From assembly GCA_028671895.1 (NCBI GenBank), contig JAPMAC010000209.1, forward strand, positions 20,730,501 through 20,794,500: DNA of 64,000 nucleotides. Direction: 5' to 3'. The stretch's first letter is position 1. Every line of letters begins with the position of its first letter. Both the position numbers and the translations under genes were made by a program. The notes beneath the pieces were generated by a model. It was not told the DNA's origin, made no database searches, and saw only the letters and a program-made list of their open reading frames with translations. Source of the DNA: Oenanthe sinensis (taxonomy: Eukaryota > Streptophyta > Magnoliopsida > Apiales > Apiaceae). Below, piece by piece: positions 33,527 through 43,658 of the stretch.

Positions 33527-33758
33527 GAGAGGGAGAGAGAGAGGGAGAGAGAGAGGGAGAGAGGGGTGGGAAGGGTGAAACAACCTGCATAATCTCGCGG
33601 AGACGGTACTCGACATCGGCGGCAAGAGAGGGGAAGATGTCAGGAGATAAATTGTTGCCAATTTTTTGAGCAATTATCTGTATAGATTCCTTCCCCACCA
33701 CTAAGTTACTACTACTAGTAGTATTATTATTATTGTTATTAACATTGCTGCTACTCAT
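25446..33758 (-). CDS. TAF6: TAF6, TFIID/SAGA subunit
   Basis: This gene has twelve coding exons on the minus strand: 33758-33585, 33354-33268, 33191-33090, 32985-32877, 32757-32654, 32555-32418, 31936-31841, 31223-31099, 30760-30628, 30322-30197, 30039-29928 and 25816-25446. All introns are GT-AG and exon phases join to 1677 nt, or 558 aa. TAF6 pairs with TAF9 through a histone fold inside TFIID at RNA polymerase II promoters. The N-terminus has an Asn-rich tract, then the histone fold (about 22-88: KESIQIIAQKIG, SLAADVEYRLREIMQEAIKC, SHDVDNALLLRN). PIYGFASGDTFKFKK follows, and the TAF6 HEAT-repeat domain spans about 170-400 (KHVLSRELQLYFEKITELTV, DNHWELRNYAAILVSLICRR, ALAAIGPSVVGFFVLPNLE). 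The C-terminus GESMLPFIPTPLSNIFL is typical of plant TAF6. An upstream in-frame TTG at 33809 is not a credible start. Intron 11 is about 4.1 kb. The exon 10 donor could be off by one base. Confidence 0.95.
26800..26970. repeat. Short tandem duplication in TAF6 intron 11
   Basis: The phrase GATATGTTTCATCTGGTAAT followed by ACATCTACGATGCATATCA occurs twice, about 60 bp apart (near 26868 and 26928). There is no coding potential. Confidence 0.75.
27206..28166 (+). mobile_element. TRIM-like non-autonomous LTR element in TAF6 intron 11
   Basis: This is a complete 961-bp miniature LTR retrotransposon, antisense to TAF6. Its 5' LTR (27206-27465, 260 bp) and 3' LTR (27915-28166, 252 bp) both start TGTTAGAATAATAATTC and end AAACCAACA. 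The primer site TGGTATCAAGAGC is at 27468-27480. The polypurine tract AAGAGGGAA is at 27906-27914. The GTATA target duplication is intact at 27201-27205 and 28167-28171. The 449-bp interior has no pol, only a possible gag-start relic (MAEETKYDTKTA near 27529) and a series of GAGAAGTGC repeats. It must rely on proteins from a related copia element. The two LTRs are nearly identical, suggesting fairly recent insertion. Confidence 0.92.
27679..27880 (+). repeat. GAGAAGTGC short repeats inside the TRIM
   Basis: Seven spaced copies of a GAGAAGTGC-like word (some GAGAAGTTC or GGGAAGTAC) occur at intervals of about 25-30 bp, each often followed by a CACCATG- or CATCA-like word. They fill almost the whole interior of the element. 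Confidence 0.75.
28238..28411. repeat. 82-bp tandem duplication in TAF6 intron 11
   Basis: CAGCATCTAACTATTGTTAT through GTTTTGTTCATTGG occurs twice (28238-28319 and 28320-28411). The second copy has about 10 extra bases from a CATCTTAC repeat. Confidence 0.88.
28522..28625. repeat. Diverged copy of the repeat at 27013-27115
   Basis: ACTAGAATTCTAATCATTAG through AACCAAATTTTGGGG matches 27013-27115, about 1.5 kb upstream in the same intron, with scattered differences. A third, more diverged copy may lie at about 28900-28980. It is probably part of an unidentified dispersed repeat family. Confidence 0.65.
31372..31734. mobile_element. PIF/Harbinger-type MITE in TAF6 intron 7
   Basis: This is a 363-bp element with perfect 17-bp terminal inverted repeats, GAGCATCTCCAATAGAG at the left and its reverse complement at the right. 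TTA flanks it on both sides (31369-31371 and 31735-31737), the 3-bp target duplication of Tourist-like MITEs. There is no ORF. It lies between TAF6 exons 7 and 8. Confidence 0.88.
33414..33567. repeat. (GA)n microsatellite in TAF6 intron 1
   Basis: About 150 bp of GA-rich sequence with GGGA interruptions lie 18 bp downstream (in gene sense) of the exon 1 donor at 33584. On the TAF6 sense strand it is a CT/TC tract, filling most of the 230-bp intron 1. Confidence 0.95.
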
Positions 33759-34495
33759 TCTTGATTTGAAAAAACTCTCGTCTAGCCGGACCTCACCTCT
33801 CTCAGACAACCCCCTTTACCTGGTCAGGGCTTTACCTTCCGTTTAGTGTTCTACGAACAAGCACTTTTGACTTCTTTTTTCTTTATTATTTTTCCCTTTC
33901 AAAAAATTCATAAATTGATGCTTATTTTTAAATTTCAGGCTTATTTTTCGTAAGCAACTAAATTATGATGGTACGGGTATAAATTATGATTCCTGATATC
34001 ATGTATTTAGTTGAATACTAGAATAAATTTATTAGTTTAATATATTTTTTAATGAGTAGAAAAATATAAATAATTAATATGAAGAATAAATTATTATTAT
34101 TTCTCAAATATTAAACAATATCATTATAATTTTTTTATTTCAAGAATTAACATGTAATTTTATAAATAAAGGTAAAATTAATCAATTTTAATTATATTTC
34201 TCATACTCATGGCTCATACCCACCTCCCCCTTGAGGTATTAAAAACTCATATTTTATGGTTTTGAGGTATGGGTTTTAAAATTTAAAATTTTAAAACAAA
34301 CATCAAGTATGGGTTTGGAATAAACAAAACTCATACCTGATAGATACCATGAACCAAACGACCCCTTATAGAATTATAAAAATAGACATAGACGAATCCA
34401 TATTAAATGTTTATAACTATATATAAACCAGCTATTTCTATTAAAAAAACCGAGAGAGTGTATCGCACTCGACGGTAAAAATAATTTTAAAAAAA
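33759..34495. other. TAF6 upstream region
   Basis: It contains the TAF6 5' UTR and promoter (minus strand, near 33760-33900), then AT-rich intergenic sequence. The phrase CCAAACGACCCCTTA at about 34356-34370 resembles a MITE end but I found no partner. Confidence 0.45.
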
Positions 34496-35610
34496 TGTTA
34501 TTTCCCAGAACTATGCCAATATTTGTAGAAGGGGGGTTGAATGCAAATATTAAAATTTTTTGGTTATTTTAATATTTGTTCTTGATGTTTGAGAGTTCGA
34601 GAGAATATGTTTGAACAGATTAAAAACTGAAAATAAAACTTAACAAAGAGATTTAAAATTACTGATGGATTGGTTTTTCCATTAGTGTATATGTTTGCTC
34701 AATGTTCGTAGGTTAAAAGAAACCTAGCTTCGTTGTTACAAAGTTAGAAAATAAACCAATTGTTCTTACAAAGTGCTCTAAGACTGAACAGTTGATTCAA
34801 GAGATAAAATCTAACTTGTACATTTTCTAACAATGCTACCACACTTGCTTATATACTACAAGTGTGTTTTTACAATTCCTATTTTAGGATTGTTTCTATC
34901 TACCTTCCTTTTACCTTTTTCCATTTTAGAAAAAGGTTTGAAAGACAGTTACATATTGAGTCTTCACAGCCATCATAGACTGTCTTCCATAGGCGTGCTT
35001 TTGTCCTTTGGATCTTTAACAGATAGTCCTTCTGTGTTGTCTCAATCAATTGATAATTTGCTGTTAAGCATATCAATTGATCATTCCTTTAATCCATCAA
35101 CTGATGTTCTTATTCGATTGATCTTTATATCCATCGATTGATAAATAATGACTTATCGATTGATAGATGTTATCAATTGATATATCAATCGATGGGTCTT
35201 CACATCAGTTGATGGTCTTCAATACTTGACTTGGCTTCTTCGACTGATCTCCTATCCATCGATGCTTCAATATCAATCGATCATCCTTCACTTGTATAAT
35301 TTTCTATCTTCAAATAATTACACTTTGACAGTTTAATTTACACATCAATTGATGATCTATATCAATCGACTTTAACATCAATTGATCGGAATAATATCAA
35401 TTGACTTACACCTTATCGATTGAAATAGACTAAGTACACTTATGCTACAATCCAAATTATCAGTTGATTCATATAAACACTTCAACTGATAAATGGTTTC
35501 CTGATCAATTGATATTTATAACTTTCATATCAATTGATCAGTTACATCAAATAAAATTTCTATGATTCTAAGTTTATTGTTATCATCAAATTACATGTAG
35601 ATTCCTAACA
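34496..35610 (-). mobile_element. Solo LTR rich in ATCAATTGAT palindromes (1115 bp)
   Basis: Read on the minus strand it begins TGTTAGGAATCTACATG (35610) and ends GGGAAATAACA (34496). Near its end it has TTCAACCCCCCTTCTACAA, the same C-run feature seen at the ends of LTRs of elements C, F and G, so it is probably a Sirevirus-type LTR. The flanks AAAAA and AAAAT are a weak 5-bp target duplication. No internal sequence is attached. About twenty copies of ATCAATTGAT, ATCGATTGAT or near variants lie at 35040-35540. Confidence 0.75.
35040..35540. repeat. Cluster of ATCAATTGAT/ATCGATTGAT palindromes
   Basis: About twenty copies of a 10-bp palindrome family are scattered irregularly over 500 bp inside the solo LTR. 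They are not in a fixed tandem period. The density is far above chance for an exact 10-mer family. Confidence 0.9.
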
Positions 35611-35739
35611 AAAATTATTCATAGAACACGACCACGGCTAACTCAACTATATGTATTTATAAAACACAAGCACTATTTTTAATTAATGACAAAAATTTGT
35701 ATTAAACCATAAATGACAATCATCAACAAGCATTTCTCT

Positions 35740-36020
35740 TCTTGCGAGACTTTACCCTTCCTCTCTTCTTGTGTTTTCCGGTTGGCTAATTTCGAGATTT
35801 TTTAAGGCCTTTCCTTACCCTGTGGAATCTGTTTGGCAAACTTACTATTTGTTACACTTGCACATAACTCAATGACTACTACTCTTCTTGTATCATGATC
35901 TTCTTCATCTTCCGAAGACGTCACCAAATTCACAAATTCGATGACTTCAACTGAATCATCATCACTGAAGTCGTTATGAGTAAATTCATCAACAATGGAA
36001 TCATCATCCAGCCACTAATT
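35740..36020 (-). pseudogene. Acidic coding remnant (possible exon)
   Basis: On the minus strand from about 36020 a frame reads WLDDDSIVDEFTHNDFSDDD, then EVIEFVNLVTSSEDEEDHDT and continues to about 35790, ending in a basic KEMKGK-like tail region. A splice-acceptor-like TTATTTATTGCAG precedes it at about 36030, but an in-frame TAG follows within four codons. I do not recognise the protein. It could be part of the second gene of the inferred CACTA element. Confidence 0.35.
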
Positions 36021-36599
36021 ACAAGGTTCTGCAATAAATAAAGGAATAAGTTGTAATCTATAATCAATTACATATGATGCACATAAAAAAGATAAACCAA
36101 AGGAGACTGAATCAGTTTTTCATACTCAAGAGTAATGATCCAATTCATATAGTTTAGATACAACAAAATCAATACTTTGTTGACAGCACAGACCATATAA
36201 ATGCAATGTAATTGGTGCATATATATTTAAGTTTGTCTAGGACTATAAGTAAAATGGATTATAACATAAGTTGTTCTTTTCTTCACATGTCTCATCTTGT
36301 AGCAAAGCTAATATTCCTGGACCAAACAACTAGAATCAGTTTTCATGAGACTTGTCTTGAGTCCATGAACAAGAATAGAAGACCATAAAGATATAACCAC
36401 TCAATGTTTGGATGCATTTGCTCTTACTATATACGTCTGAACGGGTTTGTACCAGTTAAGGCTTATTCTAGATAATTCTATATCATGGATTAATCCATTT
36501 AAACTAAAAGGAGACAAGATGTATCACATCTCAAGACAAGTAAATAAACCTAAAGGTAAGAGTAACTCCAATGCATCAAAGTAAAAATAGCCTTACACA

Positions 36600-36720
36600 C
36601 CAGATTCGTCGTATAACTCCATCGGCATCGTACCCTTGGTACTAGGATTTTCCATTGGCATCATACCCTTATTACTAGGTTTTCCCATCACAATCATACC
36701 CTTACTAACTACGGTGAATA
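36600..36720 (-). pseudogene. Repetitive coding remnant with KGMMPM-like repeats
   Basis: On the minus strand a frame reads SKGMIVMGKPSNKGMMPMEN, then PSTKGTMPMELYDESGV, three copies of a 12-13 residue unit. It stops just after a GT dinucleotide that could be a splice donor. Function unknown. It could belong with the acidic remnant at 35740-36020. Confidence 0.35.
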
Positions 36721-37392
36721 AATACAAATAAATAATAAAAAATTAAGATCTCAAACTGCAGAGACAATGAACATATATATAAGTAAATGATAATAGACAA
36801 AATTCAAACTTGAATTATAGAAGATGAAAAGTTTACAGTTAAGATTAGACAATGCACAAATTAGAATAATGGTACAGATTAGAATAATGGCAGAAGTACT
36901 TGTTAACTAGAAGGTTAACAAAGCAGGCATAGTTATATTTCATATCACTTGCAGTTAAGCTAGAGTTTAGGTGTAAAATAATTGCTATATAACAATAAAT
37001 TAGCTATAATGGTTCACTTGGCAGCTAGTGTAGTCTATTTCTTACAGAGTTACACTACCCTTATATCAAAAAATTTATACTTCATACAAGTCACATTAAT
37101 AAAAGAAGTCCCATTATATTGAAAGTTAAACAAGTTCAGTTTTGATTTGACTAGTCTCATTTTTACTTATTATCATTTTGTTTTAGATTGTTCTTCTCTT
37201 GTTGAGGGTGCTCAACCCCTATAAAGCCAGCAAAAAGTGTAGTACTTCATGACAAGACCATTATAGTTGTAATTGGTGAGTACATAGAAAGGGTGGAGAA
37301 GACAATTAGATGGACTCATGGTGCTTAATATGTGCCACTACATTACATCACAACTTCCATGCTAACCATAGCCCATAAGAAGGACATAATAC

Positions 37393-37632
37393 ATGCATAA
37401 CAAGGATGAGTTAAATGCGCCAACATCAGAAGATGGGAAAAAATTGCACCAAAAAACAGGCAATAATTCTAAAAGAGTCTCTTCGGAGAACAAAACAGAA
37501 TATATCAAAAACTGGCACAAAATATGTCTATCAAATATGACATTCCATAAACATAAAAAAACGATTAATAATGTTAAAATGAATGAAAGGAAGGAGTATC
37601 ATATTCTTATTAGTGAAGATTTTCTTACATAA
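37393..37632 (+). other. Small ORF, probably not a gene
   Basis: This is a 79-codon ATG ORF rich in Lys and Asn. The base composition matches the AT-rich surroundings, with no motif or flanking signals. The rest of 36720-38170 has no gene I can support. Confidence 0.15.
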
Positions 37633-38189
37633 ATGGTCATATGGTCTTCAGAACTCCATAGTAAAGCACAACATCTAACAATAATATTCTAACCACATAT
37701 ATTATTCCTAATCATTTCCTTAATGAAGCTTTCAACACTTTATAATGCATTATACTATTTTCACAATCAAACACCAAACAATATAAATACAACAGCCAGA
37801 CTCTGACCTTAAGACAACCTAGTATGGGGAATAAAATAGAAAAACCAATATTTTGAGAAAATTCTACATTTTCATTTTCGTATTGTAATTTTTACATTAT
37901 TTCTTAAGTTGATTATACTAACCAAAAATCTTAGATTTCGGACTAGCTAAGTTCAGGCACAAGTCAAAAACTTTACCTATTAGGAGTAACTTGCATGAAT
38001 TTACACAAATTGGTTACATAAACATCAGTTATATATAAACACAAACAACACATATTAAGTAAAAACACAAACAACACATATTAAGCAAAACACCCCACAA
38101 TAAGCAAGTCATGCTCAAGTACCCAAGCCCAACAATTATAAACCCTAAATAAAAATAGGACAAATCGTACTGCCCTTTTCAGTAGCCAT

Positions 38190-38400
38190 AATCAAATTCC
38201 TCCTCTCATATTGCTCTATCGCCATAAATTGGTCGGGTACCGGAAAACAGTTGCTCGAGGGTCTTCATATCCACAAACTTCATAGAAGAGATATCTAGTT
38301 CTACATTATCTACATCGATGCAAAGTAAATATGCAATGAGGTCGTATTGTTGAACAAGAATGCAGAGCTCCACGGATGTCAAGGATAGTATGATTATTGG
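38190..38400 (-). pseudogene. Coding remnant of unknown protein
   Basis: On the minus strand a frame reads TSVELCILVQQYDLIAYLLC and then DISSMKFVDMKTLEQLFSGT before a stop. The composition is protein-like and it lies inside the inferred CACTA element. No family recognised. Confidence 0.3.
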
Positions 38401-38825
38401 TCTTCATAGTTTGGTACGTTTTTAATTGATGTTAGTTATCATTCGTGGTTGGTTTGAAAGAACAACTTGGTTTAATATTATTTTAGTTAGCCCGTAGATA
38501 TTAAAATTTGTATGATGTTTTGGTATACTGGTAGTTATGGGAATGTGTACAAATAAGCAGGTATTATGGGAATGTTGGAGGAATAGAACATATATTTTAA
38601 TTTTTTATTATCAGTGTTGCAATAGCTTATCCTAGTATTGCGTATGTACCCAATGTTCTACTTCTTATAAGTAGTGTTAAATTATATAAAATTGGTGTTA
38701 CAAAAACTCAATAAAAGGGTGTTGTATTATACAATGTAGTGTTAAATTATAACAAGTGTTACTAAATTTAAGAAAATTGTTGTTGCATTAGACAAACCTA
38801 GTGTTGTAATAGCCTATGTAGGGCC

Positions 38826-39090
38826 CACACACAGGTCCCACAGGTGATGGCATGTGGGTCACACTAGTGACGTGGTATGTGGGCCCCACTGGTGATGTGA
38901 CATGTGGGTCCCACAAGTGACGTGACATGTAGGCCCCACAGGTGATGGGCATGTGGGACCTACTGGTGACGTGGAATGTTGGCCCCACATGTGACGTGGC
39001 ATGTGGGCCCCATTGGTAAAGTGGCATGTGGACCTCACAAGTGATGTGACAAAGCTGATGTGGCATGTAGGTCCCACTATAGACGTGTAT
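38826..39090. repeat. GTGGGNCCCAC subterminal repeats
   Basis: Seven or eight copies of an approximately 37-bp unit built from GTGACGTGGCATGTGGGCCCCAC-like words run in tandem with substitutions. Each unit contains a near-palindrome around GGGNCCC. GC content is sharply higher than the surroundings. Their position 250-500 bp inside a CACTAT terminus fits subterminal transposase-binding repeats of CACTA elements. Confidence 0.8.
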
Positions 39091-39336
39091 GTTCTTCAAT
39101 CTACTTCAACCTATTGTAACACCAATTTTGTGTTACATTTGTGTAGATTAGTATTACAATATGTATTTATTATAACATTTTTAGTGTTGTTGTAATAGAG
39201 CTAAAAAGTGTTATAATAGGTAGCTATTGTAATGCTCATGTACGCAACGCCTCCTTGATGTTACAAAAAATCTATAGCAACGGTTTTTGGGCCTATTGTA
39301 ACATAAAATGGGCATTGTGTATACATATCTATAGTG

Positions 39337-40048
39337 AGAGCTAACTAGCTCACACTATACTTCAGCTCGTAGGGGGGAAACAAGTGGGTCTAAATGGAAA
39401 TGAGGGTGCGAACCTCTCGATTAATAAATAGCATCTCAACCTAGATGTTAACAAGAATTCGTACCTCCTGAAAGATGAGAAGTATAATCAGTCACAACAG
39501 TTAACATAAATTCCATTTAAAAAATTCAAGAAAAAATTAATAGTTTGAAATATCCATTCACCCCCTTGTATAATCTTGAGAGCTTATTCGTAATAGTCCT
39601 GACTTTACTATATAAATTTTCTAGGCTTTGCTATAAATTTAAAACTTATAACTTAATTATAGAAAAAAACTAAGTAAATAAAACATAAATAACACGTAAT
39701 GTGTATCTATTTCCAATCATATTTATGTCATGAACACCTCCATTTATCATGTCCATGTACACTTCAAATTATGCAACATAATTCTATAGCTATAGAACAA
39801 GATTGAACGGCATCTTGCAACTCGAACGGAGCTAATGACTTGAAGTATCGTCTTAAATTGCTATTCTTAAGTGTAATGGTACACCAAATCTGAATGGAGC
39901 AAAACAGAAAGTTACACACTAATTGTAGTAAAGCAGCTTATATTTTAATTAAACTAATAAAACAAATAGTTCAAGACAAGGTAATGGCCAACCAGAAATT
40001 TCATAGATTAACTATAAGTAATCCCACCTTCTTTACCACTTTATATTA
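39337..40048. other. Intergenic, no gene seen
   Basis: AT-rich. The palindrome ATAGTGAGAGCTAACTAGCT...ACTAT straddles 39331-39358 at the CACTA-like end. Nothing else recognised. Confidence 0.4.
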
Positions 40049-40342
40049 GTGTTTGTTTGGTTGACACTGAAATACCTAGTAAGTCTAAATATTCGGGATG
40101 TATAATTTTATAAATTTGTTGGGTTAGAACTAATGAGGGAAGTAGAAATTCCTTGGAAGATTGGATGCCCATAAAATATGGGAAGTTGTTTACTCAACCC
40201 TATCTTGGTAACTTGCACTTCCTATATGAAATAACTTTCTATATGACTACCAAACACATTTTACACTTCCTATGATTTCTAACTTCTCTAAGAAATTTAA
40301 GTTCTACTGGAAATGACTTCCTACTGTATACCAAACAAGCAC
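40049..40342. mobile_element. Tourist-like MITE (294 bp)
   Basis: The left end GTGTTTGTTTGGT and the right end ACCAAACAAGCAC form inverted repeats with one mismatch. TTA flanks both sides (40046-40048 and 40343-40345). There is no ORF. The 3-bp TTA target duplication fits PIF/Harbinger MITEs, though the terminal sequence also resembles some hAT MITEs. Confidence 0.75.
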
Positions 40343-40369
40343 TTAGTTTCTTCGGAAATAGTGCTCTTT

Positions 40370-41513
40370 TGTTGGGACAATCAAATCATGATGCAGCGTT
40401 TTATGATATGAAAACGAACGAGTTTGAATAGAAAGTTAATCTTAATCACTACGGCTCAAGCTATTCAAATCTACGTCTTCTACTGTATTCATGTATTCAC
40501 CTTGAGCGAAGTGTGGCCTTCGATCCTCCCAAGGTTGCCTCTCTTCTAGCTTTGAGAACTTGGAATCCTAGTTCTTGGTTGCCTCCTCGAACGGCTGCTC
40601 ACAAAAACCTTAGTTTTCAACCCTTTAGCTAGAAGAGAATAAAATGAATATATAGGCTACAGTAGGGATCCTGGATAATTATGTTGGGCCTTCCAATGAC
40701 ATTCTGGGTCAAGCCCAATGTCATTAAATATTAATTCATCCACTAAAGAATTAATATTTGCACTACCTCTCCTAATGCCGTAATTTAATTATTAATTCGG
40801 CTCTAATATTATTTGCTTATTAAATTCCCCATGTTTAAGATATCAAATGTCCATTAAATTAATTTTTGACAATTAATTTAATCAACATCTTTTATTTTTG
40901 ATCATCCACTTAACCTTATAATTATGCAAGAACTAATCTGTCTGCATGACTAAAGCATAATTATCTTTATGAGATTTCAAGAGGACATCATCACCCGAAT
41001 ATTTTTGGATACGATTTCCTTTTATAGTCAATATCGCACTTTGTATGCAATGTCATTGTCCAAAACATAATATTGTGATTAATAATATATCACATCACAT
41101 ATGAATTAAAACATATACATTGCATAAAGGTATCAATTATTGTATCCGGATTATGAACCTAAGCAATAATAATATTATAGAATCTTAGTTCTTTTTTATT
41201 GTTAGAATAGAAGAACAATTCTAATATTTTAATCTCATTCAATATACAGAAATCATACAAGTATTATTCAATAATCAAGATAGATTATTTCCAAATAAAA
41301 CTTCAGTCATTTCAGTGGTTTGTTTAACTTCACTTAATCTATGAATATTTATTATATTATATATAGATACTGACAATCTTCTGCTATCTCATTTGATACT
41401 AGATTATCCATAATATATAATATACAAACAATGTTAAAATATACATTCAAGATTCTCAATAAAAAAGACAATGTCATATACTTCAAACGAATAGTTCAAT
41501 ATACTCCCTACCA
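40370..41513 (-). mobile_element. Element E 3' LTR (about 1144 bp)
   Basis: On the minus strand the LTR starts TGGTAGGGAGTATAT (41513), just after the purine-rich AAGTGAGAGAT at 41524-41514, and ends TTGTCCCAACA (40370). Family LTRs begin TGTTAGG, so the start has mutated. The minus-strand sequence has a TATA-like CCTATATATTC near 40650. The orientation matches the pol remnant at 41593-43653. Confidence 0.7.
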
Positions 41514-41592
41514 ATCTCTCACTTATACTCAAGCTATTCTTTGAGTATATCAGTGTTTTATTACAAACAATACACTACCAATTAAATAACTA

Positions 41593-43653
41593 CTATGTGA
41601 CCATACATTTGACTCCTATCACCTCCATGTGCTGCTCAAAAGCCTTAGCTGGTAAGCTCTTTGTGAAAGGATCTGCCTGGTTGTCCTTTGATGCTATATC
41701 AGTCACAATAATATCTCCCCGCTTAATGAACTGTCGTATAAGGTGAAACTTATGCTCGATGTGTTTTGATGCTTTATGATCTCGCAGTTCCTTTACATTT
41801 GCCACATCACCAGTGTTATCACAATACATTGTCAAGCTCCTAGGCAAATTAGGTGCCACATCTATGTCCAAAAGAAATTTTCTGAACCATATCGCCTCTT
41901 TGGCTGCCTCCGAGGCTGCCACATATTCGACTTCCATGATAGAGTTAGCAACGCATTTCTGCTTTATACTCATCCATATTACAGCTCCACCTTCTAAGGT
42001 AAACACATATCCCGAGATTGATTTTTTCTTATCTATATCTGCTTGGAAATCTGAATCGGTATATCCCGGAGGTAACAAATCTAAGGCCTTGTAAATTAGC
42101 ATATACTCCTTAGTCCTTTTCAGGTACTTGAGTATAGCCTTTACTGCACTCCAATGTTCATATCCTGGGTTTGATTGATATCTGCTAACCATGCCCACGG
42201 CAAAACAAATATCAAGTCTCGTACATAACATTGCATACATTAAGCTTCCACATGCCGAAGCATAGGGAACCGATTTCATGCTCTCTATCGTCTTTGGTGT
42301 CTTAGGACACTCTTTCTTCGATAGAGCAACTCCATGTTTGTAAGGTAGATTATCCTTCTTGGAGTCATGCATGTTAAAACTAGATAATATCTCATCAATG
42401 TAAGGCTCTTGGGATGAATCCAACATCCTTTTCTTGCGATCCCTTATAACTTTGATCCCAATGATGTATGCCGCTTCACCTAAGTCTTCATTTTGAACTG
42501 TTTGAACAACCATGTCTTTACCGCTGATAACATCTCTATATTATTTACAATGAGTAAAATTTCATCTACTTATTGCACTAGAAAAGTCACTGAACTGCCC
42601 TCACTTTTCTTATGCACACACGACTCGTTTGGACATTGATCAAATCCGTATGATTGGATTACCTGATCAAAATGAATATTCCAATACCTAGAAGCTTGTT
42701 TAAGTCCATAAATGGACTTCTTAAGCTTACATACCAGATGTTATTGGCCTCCCTTAATGAATCCTTCTAGTTGTTGCATATAGATGATCTCATCATCAAG
42801 GCTCCCGTTTAGGAAAGTTGTCTTGACATCCATTTGTCAAATCTCATAATCGAGATGAGTTGTTATAGATAAAAGAATTTGGATCGACTTTAGCATGATT
42901 ACTGGTGAAAAAGTTTCATCATAATCGATCCCTTCTTTCTGAGTATACCCTTTCACAATAAGTCTTACTTTCCAAGGTTTTACCTTTTTATTAGATCCTC
43001 TTTTTCTCTTATAGATCCACTTACATCCAATGGGTTTTAAACCTTTGGGAGGTTCCATGAGCTCCCAGACTTGATTTGAATACATAGATTCCATCTCAGA
43101 TTTCATTGATTTTTGCCATAGATATGCATCTTTATCTTGCAGAGCTTCCTCGTATGTCATGGGATCCTCGTCATGTTCCTCAGAGACCAAGTCTGAAGAC
43201 TCTACTAATAACATGAATCTGTTGGGTTTATGAATAACCCTCCCACTATGACGAGACACCGGGGTGGTATTAGTGATAGGTTATGTTTTCTCTTGTGGTT
43301 GTTCTACTTGTACTATTGGCACTTGGTCATTATTTGTCTCTCCTACAAGTTCCTCTAAAATGTCACTGCTCGTGGGTTTATGGTTCATCATATAATCCTC
43401 CTCTAGGAATCTAGCATTGGTACTAACAATGACATTCCGATCCTTAGGACTATAAAATAAATATCCTTTTATTCTCATCGGATAGCCTACAAAAAGCCTT
43501 ACTTCTACATGTTCTTGTTCAACACATGTGTTGGACAACCCCATATCCGAATATGTCTTAGACTAGGTTTTGAACTAGTCCACAATTCTTTTGGAGTCTT
43601 GGGAACTAACTTATAAGGAACTAAATTCAAAAGATAAGCTATTGTTTCCAAAG
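41593..43653 (-). pseudogene. Element E: integrase C-term, RT and RNase H
   Basis: This is minus-strand copia pol. From the right: integrase end ALETIAYLLN, LVPKTPKELWTSSKPSLRHI and GCPTHV, then EQEHVEVRLFVGYPMRIKGY (43544-43281). RT follows at 43259-42837 (MSRHSGRVIHKPNRF, IGCKWIYKRKRGSNKKVKPW), ending in a stop after LDYEI. The catalytic region near 42570 reads VDEIL where the family has YVDDIL, with a stop before it, so the polymerase is dead. RNase H at 42513-41593 is open for 306 codons (YTDSDFQADIDKKKSISGY, MEVEYVAASEAAKEAIWF, TDIASKDNQADPFTKSLPAK). The fragment is broken at 43653 by insertion of element F and resumes at 58767. Confidence 0.88.
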
Positions 43654-43658
43654 CATGT
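43654..43658 (+). other. Left target site duplication of element F (CATGT)
   Basis: CATGT lies here and again at 58767-58771. Removing F and one CATGT restores the E integrase reading across FWGH and ALETIAY. Confidence 0.93.

Larger units (their letters stand above)
35611..39336 (-). mobile_element. Probable decayed CACTA-type transposon (right end visible)
   Basis: On the minus strand the sequence starting at 39336 reads CACTATAGATATG, like a CACTA terminus. Just inside are subterminal repeats (38820-39090) and, further in, degenerate minus-strand coding pieces. The left end is not identified, so the left coordinate is only the edge of the neighbouring solo LTR. No TNP2-type transposase is recognisable. 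The call rests on the terminus plus subterminal repeats. Confidence 0.45.

Noticed and set aside
33759..33809. 17-residue N-terminal extension of TAF6
   Set aside because: It would start at TTG. The first ATG at 33758 gives a complete histone fold and is the credible plant start.
34340..34376. MITE terminus CCAAACGACCCCTTA
   Set aside because: No matching inverted end or target duplication found within a plausible distance.
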